Source of the DNA: Desulfatitalea sp. UBA4791
Lineage (GTDB): Bacteria; Desulfobacterota; Desulfobacteria; Desulfobacterales; Desulfosarcinaceae
Direction of reading: 5' to 3'
NCBI GenBank assembly: GCA_002402905.1
Contig: DHGT01000046.1
Coordinates: 2,158 to 11,028 of the forward strand
Length of the DNA stretch: 8,871 nucleotides
The notes under the pieces are model-generated. The model saw only the letters and a list, made by a program, of their open reading frames with translations. It ran no database searches and had not been told where the DNA came from. Made by a program: the position numbers and the translations under genes. How positions within the stretch are numbered: position 1 is the stretch's first letter; each line of letters opens with the position of its first letter. Positions 1-7,059 of the stretch are shown piece after piece.

Positions 1-98
1 ATAGGAATTCTTGCGATTTGCCCCAAAAGAGGGCATAGTGACCATGACTTGCCGGTCTGCAAAAACCGGGACTTTCCTCTCCCACCTTATGGATGAAG

Positions 99-104
99 AA
101 AGGA
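99..104 (+). promoter_or_regulatory. Ribosome binding site that decides the vgrG start
   Basis: AAAGGA at 99-104 lies 9 nt before the ATG at 114. The earlier in-frame ATG at 93 has no purine-rich stretch at a proper distance and would itself overlap this site. The ATG at 114 is therefore preferred. Confidence 0.6.
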
Positions 105-113
105 TTGGCGCTC

Positions 114-2429
114 ATGGTCTACACGACAGCTGAGTTTTCGATCGAAATCACCGAACTGAAAAAGCAATTCCGCGTGTCGAGTTTTAGCGGAAATGAAGGG
201 CTGTCCCAGCTGTTTGGGTTCCAGGTCTATCTGCAGTCGCAGGATGATGAGATCAAAGCCGATGACATGGTGGGGAAATCCGCCGTGTTGACCATTAAAA
301 ACGGCCCCGAGACGCGGCGGATCTGTGGCATCTTTTCGCGCTTCTGGTGGATCGCGGAAGTCGACGGCAACACGATATTTTACGCCGATCTGGTGCCGGC
401 CCTGTGGTCCCTGACCCAACGGTTCGATTGCCGGATCTTCCAGAATAAAACGGTGCCCGAAATCGTCGCCGAAGTGGTGCGCGAAGCCGGGATCAGTGCG
501 GATCATCTCAATTCCAAATTGTTGCGCAACACCTATCCCGTCCGCGAATTTCGCCTTCAATACAGGGAATCGGATCTCAATTTCATTGCCCGCTTGATGG
601 AAGAAGAGGGGATCTACTACTATTTCGATCACCGTTACGACGAGCAGCAGGGTAGCGGCCACCATGTGTTGGTCATGGTGGATGCCCCCTCGTGCCACAA
701 GTCGATCGACGGGAAGTCCGAGGTGTTGTTTCATGAAGTCACCGGAGAGGTCCAGGACGAAGAACACATCTACGATTACCGCTTCGGTTATCAAACCCGC
801 CCGAATGCCGTCTCCTTAAGAGACTACAACTACGAACGGCCGGACATCGTGCTGCAGGGCAAAGCCCAGGGCAGCCCAGCGGGCCATCTTGAAATCTACG
901 ATTATCCGGGCGAATTTGCCGAGTTGCCCGAAGGCAACCAGGCGGCCCGCGTCCGTTATGAAGAGATGCAGGCCCAGACCGCCTTCGGATCGGGGCAAAG
1001 CAATTGCTGCCGTTTGACGCCCGGATTCCTGTTTAAAATGGAAGGCCACCCGCGGAAAGCGTTCAACCAGGAATACATGCTCCTTTCGGTGCAGCATTCC
1101 GGTTCGCAGCAGAAGACCCCGACAGATCCGGAGATCAAGGGCCCGGAGGACTTGATTACAGGATTGCTGTCGGAGATCGGGCTGGACAAGCTGGGGCCCC
1201 TGTCCGCCGACCAGATCGTTCCCGGATTGTTGTCCAACACGGGTATCGCCGCCCAACTGCCCAGCCTGGCACTCGGGCCGCTGGGCCCGTTTTCATTGTT
1301 CGACATGTTCAACAACCTGAAAAAGGTGATCGACGCCCTGGTCGGAAAACCCGACACCCAGCTGGTCTACAGCAATGGGTTCACCTGCCTGCCCTCCCAG
1401 ACCGCCTACCGTCCACCGCGCGTGACCCATAAACCGGCCATTTTAGGCTCTCAGACCGCCGAGGTGGTCGGGCCGCCGGACGAAACCTGTTACATGGATG
1501 ACCTGGGGCGCGCCAAGGTCAAGTTTCATTGGGATCGCGCCACATGCGAAGATGAAAAAAGAACCTGTTTCCTTCGGGTGGCCTATCCGTATGCCGGTTC
1601 GGACCACGGCTTTCAGTTTCATCCCCTGCCCGGTGACGAGGTCGTCGTGACTTTTCTGGAGGGCGATCCGGACAAGCCTTTGATAACGGGCGTGGTCTAC
1701 AATGGCTTGAACCGTCCGCCGCTGAAACCCGAAGAGCGCATTCAGAATGTCATCCTGACGCCGTACCAACACCGATTACTTTTCGATGACCGCGAGGCCC
1801 GCATTCACCTCAAGACCGGCGGCAACCAGACGATCGCAATGGCCGACGGACCCGGGGACAGCGAATTCGGCAATGAAGCCAGGATCGCCACGGCGGACGA
1901 CCACTCGCTCCACCTGTGCAAGGGCACCCGGGTCAGTGGGATCAAACTCGAGACCGAAGAGGGGCAGAAAGCGGCGTTATGGGATGCGCCATCTCCGGCC
2001 GGCATCCTGCTGGCGGACAATGGCGAAGACCTGAAGGTCTGGCTCAACTGTGGAGAGAAGAAGATTCTGGTTCAGAACAAGTCCGACCAGGAGATCCAGA
2101 TCGATTGCCGGAACGGTACCGTACGCGTCATCGGCGGCGGGGTGGAGGTGGTCGGCGGCCAGGTGAACGTCAACGGATCCAGCGGCGTGACTATCAAATC
2201 CGATGCCAAGGTGGCCATAGAGGCGCCAACCATCGAGGCCCAGGCCGCGGGATCCTTTTCGGTCAAGGCGCCGCAAATCAATCTGGAAGGTGCCACGATC
2301 AAGCTGTCCGGGGGGTTGATCAACCTGGATGCGGCCATTGTGAAAGCCATTCTGATTCAGGCCCAGATGCTGACGTCGACCAGCGTCGTCTCCTCCAGCT
2401 ATAGCCCCGGCGTGGGTAATATTATGTGA
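114..2429 (+). CDS. vgrG: Type VI secretion system spike protein VgrG
   Basis: VgrG forms the trimeric membrane-puncturing tip of the T6SS on top of the Hcp tube and carries effectors into target cells. The 771-residue product shows the family order. A gp27-like base covers about residues 5-330, with the hallmark YRESDLNFIARLMEEEGIYYYF near 150-171. A gp5-like OB fold covers about 445-530, with DDLGRAKVKFHWDR near 462 and FLEGDPDKPLITGVVYNG at its end. A glycine- and valine-rich repetitive C-terminus from about 600 fits the beta-helical needle. There is no extra C-terminal enzyme domain, so this is a cargo carrier rather than an evolved VgrG. The unusual part is a leucine-rich insert of about 85 residues (about 330-415) between base and OB fold. 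The start at 114 is preferred over 93 on ribosome-binding-site grounds. It is the first gene of a three-gene operon. Confidence 0.95.
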   Translation: MVYTTAEFSIEITELKKQFRVSSFSGNEGLSQLFGFQVYLQSQDDEIKADDMVGKSAVLTIKNGPETRRICGIFSRFWWIAEVDGNTIFYADLVPALWSLTQRFDCRIFQNKTVPEIVAEVVREAGISADHLNSKLLRNTYPVREFRLQYRESDLNFIARLMEEEGIYYYFDHRYDEQQGSGHHVLVMVDAPSCHKSIDGKSEVLFHEVTGEVQDEEHIYDYRFGYQTRPNAVSLRDYNYERPDIVLQGKAQGSPAGHLEIYDYPGEFAELPEGNQAARVRYEEMQAQTAFGSGQSNCCRLTPGFLFKMEGHPRKAFNQEYMLLSVQHSGSQQKTPTDPEIKGPEDLITGLLSEIGLDKLGPLSADQIVPGLLSNTGIAAQLPSLALGPLGPFSLFDMFNNLKKVIDALVGKPDTQLVYSNGFTCLPSQTAYRPPRVTHKPAILGSQTAEVVGPPDETCYMDDLGRAKVKFHWDRATCEDEKRTCFLRVAYPYAGSDHGFQFHPLPGDEVVVTFLEGDPDKPLITGVVYNGLNRPPLKPEERIQNVILTPYQHRLLFDDREARIHLKTGGNQTIAMADGPGDSEFGNEARIATADDHSLHLCKGTRVSGIKLETEEGQKAALWDAPSPAGILLADNGEDLKVWLNCGEKKILVQNKSDQEIQIDCRNGTVRVIGGGVEVVGGQVNVNGSSGVTIKSDAKVAIEAPTIEAQAAGSFSVKAPQINLEGATIKLSGGLINLDAAIVKAILIQAQMLTSTSVVSSSYSPGVGNIM

Positions 2430-2467
2430 TCGGCATCCAGTGCATTTGTATTCCCCCCCTGAGAATC

Positions 2468-2473
2468 AAGGAG
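2468..2473 (+). promoter_or_regulatory. Ribosome binding site that decides the start of the second operon gene
   Basis: AAGGAG at 2468-2473 lies 12 nt before the ATG at 2486. The longer reading frame can be extended back to a GTG at 2426, which overlaps the vgrG stop, but that extension adds an uncharacteristic N-terminus and ignores this site. Confidence 0.6.
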
Positions 2474-2485
2474 AAAATAGCAACG

Positions 2486-3121
2486 ATGGCTTCAAATGAG
2501 ATCAAAGAGAGAGCTGCCATGCTGGCCGAACAGGAATGGGATCTTCCGGCCATCGAGGCGAAGTTCAGACACCTTGTGGACCAAGGCATTCCCAAGGTCA
2601 AGCCCGCGCCGGAAACCCTCATTCGCGAAAAAGAGGTTTTCCTGGATCGGGTTCAGCTTGCCGCAGAGCAGTACTGTTATCTCACCCGCAGTTGCGCCAA
2701 GGGATCCGCCCTGTCGCTGTTGGAGGCGTTCGGGTTGGGAAACATGGAGATCATCAAGGCCATGGCGCCGTTTCCCGGCCTGGCCATGTCCGGCGGCATA
2801 TGCGGCCCGGTCGCCGGCGGACTGGTTGCCCTGGGGCTCTATTTTTCTGATACGGATCCGGCCAACTTTCAGAATGTCGCCCACTATATTGCCGGAAGGC
2901 AATATATCCAAAGATTCAGAGCGATGTTCGGCAGCCTGTCCTGCACGGACATCCAGCAGTTGCTGTTGGGGGAAGCCCATGATCCCTTTGCCGGGCCTGA
3001 CGAGTGGGCCGCATTCAACCAATCCGGCGCCAGGGCGAAGTGTCCGGTCGCCCCTGGCCTGGGCGCCCGGCTGGCCGCGACAATTATCATTGAGAGTATG
3101 GAAAAAGAGCATAAGAAATAG
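2486..3121 (+). CDS. C_GCAxxG_C_C family putative redox-active protein
   Basis: The 211-residue product matches the C_GCAxxG_C_C family, whose members carry conserved cysteines thought to bind a metal cluster or act in redox chemistry; their biochemical role is not settled. Visible landmarks are C70 in RSCAKGSALSLLEAFGLG, C106 in MSGGICGPVAGGLVALGLYF, C153 in FGSLSCTDIQQLLLG and C186 in ARAKCP. These are the four family cysteines in the usual order and context; C64 is an additional one. About 50 N-terminal residues, charged and probably helical, precede the family domain. No signal peptide is seen. The gene starts 56 nt after vgrG and ends 31 nt before the HEAT gene, so all three are probably co-transcribed. 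That position is where T6SS effectors, adaptors and immunity genes usually sit, but a function as cargo is inference only. Confidence 0.8.
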   Translation: MASNEIKERAAMLAEQEWDLPAIEAKFRHLVDQGIPKVKPAPETLIREKEVFLDRVQLAAEQYCYLTRSCAKGSALSLLEAFGLGNMEIIKAMAPFPGLAMSGGICGPVAGGLVALGLYFSDTDPANFQNVAHYIAGRQYIQRFRAMFGSLSCTDIQQLLLGEAHDPFAGPDEWAAFNQSGARAKCPVAPGLGARLAATIIIESMEKEHKK

Positions 3122-3152
3122 CAACTTGAATACGATCAACACGACCCCCGCC

Positions 3153-4121
3153 ATGCCGATGACCGAGACGCGTCAGAACCTCGATAGCCATCACAGTCCG
3201 ACACGCCTGGCCACCCTGGCCCGGCTGATGATCGCCGACGCCGATGTGTCGCCGTTGCTCGAGGACATCAGCTTGTGCCTGGAAGATCCGGACGAAGGGG
3301 TGCGCCAATTGGCGGCGGCCCTTCTGCCCAAGGCGGGCCCAGGCGCCGTCGGCCACCTCATCATGGCCCTCGATACACGGCAACCCCTGCCGGTGCGCCA
3401 GGCGGCGGTCACCGCACTGGGCGGGCTTGGCCCTGGCGCGCAATCCGCCGTCGCACCATTGATCGCCTGCCTGGCGGATGAAGATCCGGTCTTGCGGGCC
3501 AATGCGGTCCTTGCGCTGAGCCGTATCGGTGCGCCGGCGGTCGAGCGATTGACGGCCAGCCTGACGTGCGGGGATGAACGGTTGCAGCTCGGTGCCATCG
3601 AAGCGTTGGGTTGGATAGGGCCGGATGCGCTGTCGGCGGTGGGCATGCTGAAGGCCATTTCCCCCCAATTGCCCCATGAGACGCTTATGGCGAAACATGC
3701 GGCCATGGTAAAAATCACTGGCCTGGCGGTGGAGGGCGTTCCCCTGCTGGTGGCCCGGCTCGACCAGCCGGATGCACGGATTCGTCGAATCTGCCTCCAA
3801 CGGTTGGCCGAACTGCGGGAAACCGCCGCCGAGGCCATCGATCCCATGTTGAATTGTCTCAAAGACCCCTCCGGCGATGTGCGCGCCGCCGCGGCATTGG
3901 CCCTCGCCTGCATCAAGGCGCACAGCCCGGAAGCCGTCGAAGCGCTTACCCGTTCGCTCGAGGATCCTCATCCGCCTGCCCGGACCCATGCGGCTATCGC
4001 CCTGGGCAGCATCGGCCCACCGGCGCAGGCGGCCCTGACGCGCTTGCAACAATTGCAGGCAGACCCGGACGAAGGTATCGCCGCAACCGCCACCGCGGCC
4101 ATTCAACATATCCAAAAATAG
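3153..4121 (+). CDS. HEAT-repeat protein (PBS-lyase type repeats)
   Basis: The 322-residue product is almost entirely alpha-helical repeats of about 31 residues from about residue 35 to the end. Clear units include EDPDEGVRQLAAALLPKAG, ADEDPVLRANAVLALSRIG, CGDERLQLGAIEALGWIG, KDPSGDVRAAAALALACI and EDPHPPARTHAAIALGSIG. Such D-P/VR/A-ALG units form a superhelical scaffold for protein-protein contact; no catalytic residues are evident. A more degenerate repeat near 170-200 may be a hinge. No signal peptide or membrane segment is seen. The start is uncertain: ATG 3153 is used, with ATG 3159 and TTG 3126 also in frame and none preceded by a strong ribosome binding site. The frame stays open upstream through the previous gene, but that part reads as a shadow of it. 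As the last gene before the terminator, it may serve as chaperone, adaptor or immunity factor for the cassette; this is inference. Confidence 0.85.
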   Translation: MPMTETRQNLDSHHSPTRLATLARLMIADADVSPLLEDISLCLEDPDEGVRQLAAALLPKAGPGAVGHLIMALDTRQPLPVRQAAVTALGGLGPGAQSAVAPLIACLADEDPVLRANAVLALSRIGAPAVERLTASLTCGDERLQLGAIEALGWIGPDALSAVGMLKAISPQLPHETLMAKHAAMVKITGLAVEGVPLLVARLDQPDARIRRICLQRLAELRETAAEAIDPMLNCLKDPSGDVRAAAALALACIKAHSPEAVEALTRSLEDPHPPARTHAAIALGSIGPPAQAALTRLQQLQADPDEGIAATATAAIQHIQK

Positions 4122-4127
4122 CCAAAG

Positions 4128-4158
4128 AAAAAGGCCGATGGCTGATATCGGCCTTTTT
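4128..4158. terminator. Bidirectional rho-independent terminator between convergent genes
   Basis: A perfect 12-bp stem (AAAAAGGCCGAT, 4128-4139; ATCGGCCTTTTT, 4147-4158) encloses a 7-nt loop. The A-tract and T-tract make it work in both directions. It ends the vgrG operon on the + strand just 6 nt after the HEAT stop codon, and can also end the leftward CxxC gene that stops at 4226. Confidence 0.9.
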
Positions 4159-4225
4159 ATCGCTGTGGTGGGTCAGTTTTCGTTAATCGGGGTGGAGATT
4201 TGACATCCCCCCTTTTTGCTTTCCG

Positions 4226-4675
4226 TTAGACTCTTTTGGCGTGAGTGTAGATCATTTCGCAAGGCGCGCCCAATTCATAGTCCGCTTCAATCCATAGGGG
4301 TTCCGTCAATGGAATTTCGGTCATGAATAAAGCCCTGGCCTCTTTTTTATCCATTGGGAAAAAAGGCGAACCCGGCTCTGAGTGAAGGTAAAAATCACCC
4401 TGCATGACGCCGCAGTTCGGGCATGTGTTGGCAAAATACTTTGTGCTTATTGTCATTGAATAAGAATACTTAAAAGATGGAACACGGCTTTGTATGAAAG
4501 CCAATATCTCATCCGGCAATTGGGTGATATTGGTCAACTTGCAGATATCGCCGTTAATTTCATCGACTTTGATGGCGAGCAGGGCAGCCAGCGGAATCCT
4601 TGTGTCACATTTCCAACACGGCCAGTTGGTACTAACTAGAAACAGCGGCGGATTGATTTTCAATTTATTGGTCAT
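4226..4675 (-). CDS. Hypothetical protein with two CxxC pairs, probable zinc binder
   Basis: I do not recognise this 149-residue protein. It has two CxxC pairs, C20/C23 in WPCWKC and C85/C88 in CPNC, about 60 residues apart. Together they would suit one structural zinc site in a split zinc-ribbon-like fold. A fifth cysteine (C45) lies between them and C139 follows. The C-terminal part is acidic, with PLTEPLWIEADYELG near 122-136. There is no signal peptide, membrane segment or obvious enzyme motif. The gene is monocistronic, convergent with the T6SS cassette, and starts just outside the partial tRNA-Pro copy. Before the island inserted it would have followed the tRNA gene directly. Only a weak GAAAGA stands in for a ribosome binding site. 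Codon composition and cysteine spacing make it a believable real gene. Confidence 0.75.
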   Translation of the reverse strand: MTNKLKINPPLFLVSTNWPCWKCDTRIPLAALLAIKVDEINGDICKLTNITQLPDEILAFIQSRVPSFKYSYSMTISTKYFANTCPNCGVMQGDFYLHSEPGSPFFPMDKKEARALFMTEIPLTEPLWIEADYELGAPCEMIYTHAKRV

Positions 4676-4722
4676 GAGATTCTTTCAATCTGTTGATCTC
4701 ATTGCATTAAATTGGATTGTGG

Positions 4723-4768
<46 letters not shown>

Positions 4769-4973
4769 TTATAGAGCCTTTTGTGCAATTAACTACATAA
4801 CTAACTGAAATAGAAAGCATTACTGCGGCCGCCTAATTTTTTCCTGCTGTGCGCATGGTGTGCATGCTGTGAATAATAACGCATAGTTACGCATGCCGTC
4901 GGCGCAAAAAGGTAAACAAAGGTTAGACGAAATGCGATCGGAATGCAACCAAGATATCAAAGGGAGTGTGTGA

Positions 4974-5087
4974 ATGGCCAGTCCAATTTCCCCCTGGTTG
5001 CCTCTCCAGAATGACAGGCACGGGTCCCTGCCTGCGTGGCAATTGGATGGCATCAGCATGTTTTTAACGGTTCCATTTTCAGCATGA
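4974..5087 (+). CDS. Possible small ORF next to the distal att site
   Basis: A 37-codon ORF starts at an ATG preceded by AAGGGAG (4960-4966) at a 7-nt spacing, one of the better ribosome binding sites in the island. The product begins MASPISPWLPLQNDRHGSLP and has a short hydrophobic C-terminal run (ISMFLTVPFSA). It overlaps the 3' end of the opposite-strand nucleotidyltransferase gene by 35 bp. No family is recognised, and chance is a real possibility at this length. Confidence 0.2.
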   Translation: MASPISPWLPLQNDRHGSLPAWQLDGISMFLTVPFSA

Positions 5088-5895
5088 ATTGCTCCAGGAT
5101 CCCTTGCGCAAAATACCGCAGTTGGTCGTCACTCAGATCAGGGAAGGCGTCTGGAGGTCGCTGCTCTACAATCCTTACTGGGCCTTCAGCATCGACGCTT
5201 TCGAATGGGGTGCTGAGATTCGAGATAAATTGATCAAACCAAGCCGGGTGTTTGCCGGATAACGCCTCGAAATCACCTCCCTCAAAGAGGTATGCATCGG
5301 GAATTTTAGCAAGGATATCGAAGAGGTAATACAGGTCTTTGGATGCCTTCTGTTTATCCCGGCGGGCAGGGAACGACAGGCCTTTCTGAAATATATACGC
5401 AGCGGGCTTCGGAACTTGAACGATCAACGGTGTTTCAAATTGCGATGATTCCGTATCATCAATTTCCAACAGCAGCGTGTTCTCGACAATAACCGAAACA
5501 TATCGCAGCGCTTCCGCGTGAAGCCCCTTCTGAACGACAAGAACCTTTTCCTCCTGTGAGCCGGTCTGGTCGGTCAAGAATTCGATCTCGACATCAACAC
5601 CGTCGATGATGCCTTCGTAATGAATGACCGGCGGACTGTCCAGACTCTTAAAGGCCGTTGTCAGCCCGGCTTCCCTTGTGAGGATTTCGTCGATGGTTTG
5701 GGGGCCGACAATTGGTACTTGGTGCCCGACCATGAAGTCAATATCGCGCGTCAGAATAGGGGTGTGCTCGCGGTTTTTAGCGAGATAGCGGTAATAGAGA
5801 AACGGCGCCCAGCCCCCTCCAATCACGATTTGCGGCAGATACGGCCTTAGTACCGCCAGCGTTTTTAGAAGACCTCGAGCAAAATCATCTATCAT
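5053..5895 (-). CDS. AbiEii-like nucleotidyltransferase, putative type IV TA toxin
   Basis: The 280-residue product has a nucleotidyltransferase fold. A GGGWA motif (residues 26-30, IVIGGGWAPFLYYRYL) is followed by the metal-binding DxD pair in TRDIDFMV (D51, D53), and an acidic strand near 101-107 (DVEIEFL) can give the third carboxylate. AbiEii-type toxins use this fold to transfer nucleotides, for example onto tRNA 3' ends, and block growth; the substrate here is not known. The C-terminal half is charged and helical, with KASKDLYYLFDIL near 200-212. The reading frame can be extended to 5937, but ATG 5895 is preferred. It lies 11 nt inside the end of the antitoxin gene, behind a GGGGGGAAAAGG stretch, and gives a fold-proximal N-terminus. 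The overlap indicates translational coupling. Catalytic residues look intact, so the toxin is probably active. Confidence 0.75.
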   Translation of the reverse strand: MIDDFARGLLKTLAVLRPYLPQIVIGGGWAPFLYYRYLAKNREHTPILTRDIDFMVGHQVPIVGPQTIDEILTREAGLTTAFKSLDSPPVIHYEGIIDGVDVEIEFLTDQTGSQEEKVLVVQKGLHAEALRYVSVIVENTLLLEIDDTESSQFETPLIVQVPKPAAYIFQKGLSFPARRDKQKASKDLYYLFDILAKIPDAYLFEGGDFEALSGKHPAWFDQFISNLSTPFESVDAEGPVRIVEQRPPDAFPDLSDDQLRYFAQGILEQFMLKMEPLKTC

Positions 5896-6955
5896 CGCCT
5901 TTTCCCCCCGAAAACAGCATTTCCAGCCTCTTGGCATACAAATGTTCGGCCTGCTCCCTGCCTCTCACCGTGTACCCGTAAAGGTCTATGTACAACTGGA
6001 TATCCGATACCACCCGCAGATCTTCGACCTCCCGGCTGTCATAGAACACAGAGTGTTTGTAGTACGGCATCATCAGCACCAGGTTGGCGCCCTGATCAGC
6101 GTCTTTAAGATCCAGCTCCTTTTTGAAGAATTCGATACCCTCGCCGTCGCCAACATACATGTGAACTTCCTTGTAGACGGCATGTGGGGCAACAAGCCCG
6201 GCGCCGGCTTGAACGCTCAACGCGTATTCAATTTTCCGGGGTATGTCGATTTTTCGAAGGCGCTGTAGAATCGATTTCACATCGGGAGCGAGCACAAAAT
6301 ATCGATGAAGCTCGTTTTTTTTCAGATCGTAGGCTCTTACCCAATCATCCAGGATTTCTTTCGGGGATAGAATTTTGATTTTACCGCTGGCCCGTGAGGC
6401 GTAACCGGATTCGGAGAGGGATTTGGCCATTCGGGACACATAGCCCGGATCGAGCGCGATCTTTTCGGCAAGTTCGCGGATACCCCACTGCCGTTTTGGA
6501 TCTTTCAGCAATTCCCTCAGAATCAGCGATGCTTTGTCCGAAAAAGGGTACCTTCTCTGACGCTTTTCGGGATATTTGTTGGGGAATCCGATCCTTTCGA
6601 CATAAAAGCTTTGATGGGCGACAAAAACATTGCCCGACAGGTCCATGAAATAAACACCGGATTTCCGGCAGAGCGACTGTCTCTCAGGACTTAAATATGG
6701 GGCAACCAGAACTGGAACGGCATGTTCAGCCCGTCCCGATGATTTAAGACGGTGGATCTTATCTCGGAATGCCGGAAGGTTGTTTGCCGGCACCACTTCG
6801 ATAATGAGATCGAACCGCAATCCAAGGTAGTTCGCTTTGATTCGCAAGTCCCATTGCACCGACCGCCCGTGCTCGATCACGACCTCAAGATTCGGCACCG
6901 GCAGCAGTTGTGCGATAGATCCTTCGAGTTCCTGGATAATATGCTTTTCTTGCAT
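5885..6955 (-). CDS. AbiEi-like winged-helix antitoxin/transcriptional regulator
   Basis: The 356-residue product resembles large AbiEi-family proteins, which neutralise the partner toxin and repress their own operon. Residues 1-120 form an alpha/beta domain ending in CRKSGVYFMDLSGNVFV, typical of these proteins. Residues about 141-188 form a winged helix-turn-helix (WGIRELAEKIALDPGYVSRMAKSLSESGY). The C-terminal domain carries the characteristic VSDIQLYIDLYGYTVRGREQAEHL near 316-339. The frame is open back to a GTG at 7027, but the -35 and -10 elements and a perfect palindrome lie inside that extension. ATG 6955 is therefore the likelier start, although no strong ribosome binding site precedes it. 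The gene overlaps the downstream nucleotidyltransferase by 11 nt. It is first in its operon, as usual for type IV antitoxins. Confidence 0.75.
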   Translation of the reverse strand: MQEKHIIQELEGSIAQLLPVPNLEVVIEHGRSVQWDLRIKANYLGLRFDLIIEVVPANNLPAFRDKIHRLKSSGRAEHAVPVLVAPYLSPERQSLCRKSGVYFMDLSGNVFVAHQSFYVERIGFPNKYPEKRQRRYPFSDKASLILRELLKDPKRQWGIRELAEKIALDPGYVSRMAKSLSESGYASRASGKIKILSPKEILDDWVRAYDLKKNELHRYFVLAPDVKSILQRLRKIDIPRKIEYALSVQAGAGLVAPHAVYKEVHMYVGDGEGIEFFKKELDLKDADQGANLVLMMPYYKHSVFYDSREVEDLRVVSDIQLYIDLYGYTVRGREQAEHLYAKRLEMLFSGGKGDDR

Positions 6956-6974
6956 GATGTTGTCAGATAGATCA

Positions 6975-6996
6975 TTGTTGTCCGAATGGACAACAA
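6975..6996. promoter_or_regulatory. Perfect palindrome, candidate operator of the TA operon
   Basis: Arms TTGTTGTCC (6975-6983) and GGACAACAA (6988-6996) are exact inverted complements around a 4-bp GAAT spacer. The site runs from the end of the -10 hexamer to about 14 nt past the expected transcription start, a classic repressor position. The winged-helix AbiEi-like protein is the natural ligand; this link is inference. Confidence 0.75.
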
Positions 6997-7023
6997 CATA
7001 TGATTTGGCAACATCGGTGTCAA
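6995..7023 (-). promoter_or_regulatory. Sigma70-type promoter of the TA operon
   Basis: On the - strand, TTGACA (7023-7018) is a consensus -35. It is separated by exactly 17 nt from TATGTT (7000-6995), which matches four of six positions of the -10 consensus. Transcription would begin near 6988, about 33 nt before ATG 6955. Confidence 0.65.
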
Positions 7024-7059
7024 GCACTATGTGAGAGGTGTACCGGGCAGGCCACCCTT

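Noticed and set aside
1..96. Open frame reaching a TGA at 94-96, possibly the 3' end of an upstream gene (contains CPKRGH and a further C), with a small CCGGT/ACCGG hairpin at 52-69
   Set aside because: Only about 31 codons, easily open by chance. The same stretch offers a weak promoter (TTGCGA at 11-16, CATAGT at 34-39) that would suit vgrG, so upstream gene versus leader cannot be decided.
816..1357. Minus-strand frames opposite vgrG
   Set aside because: Shadow frames of a confidently identified VgrG; no ribosome binding site or family features.
2496..3152. Upstream extension of the HEAT frame through the whole C_GCAxxG gene
   Set aside because: The translated extension is S/R/P/W-rich, typical of an out-of-frame reading, while the overlapping frame encodes a recognisable family with a ribosome binding site.
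3087..4115. Long minus-strand frame of 342 codons opposite the HEAT gene
   Set aside because: It mirrors the repetitive GC-rich HEAT codons and its product is low-complexity and unlike any family; the + strand product is a clear HEAT solenoid.
4190..4217. Possible second terminator stem GGGGTG/CATCCC after the main terminator
   Set aside because: Short, one G-U pair, a 9-nt loop, and C residues separate the stem from the T-run; the perfect stem at 4128-4158 is sufficient.
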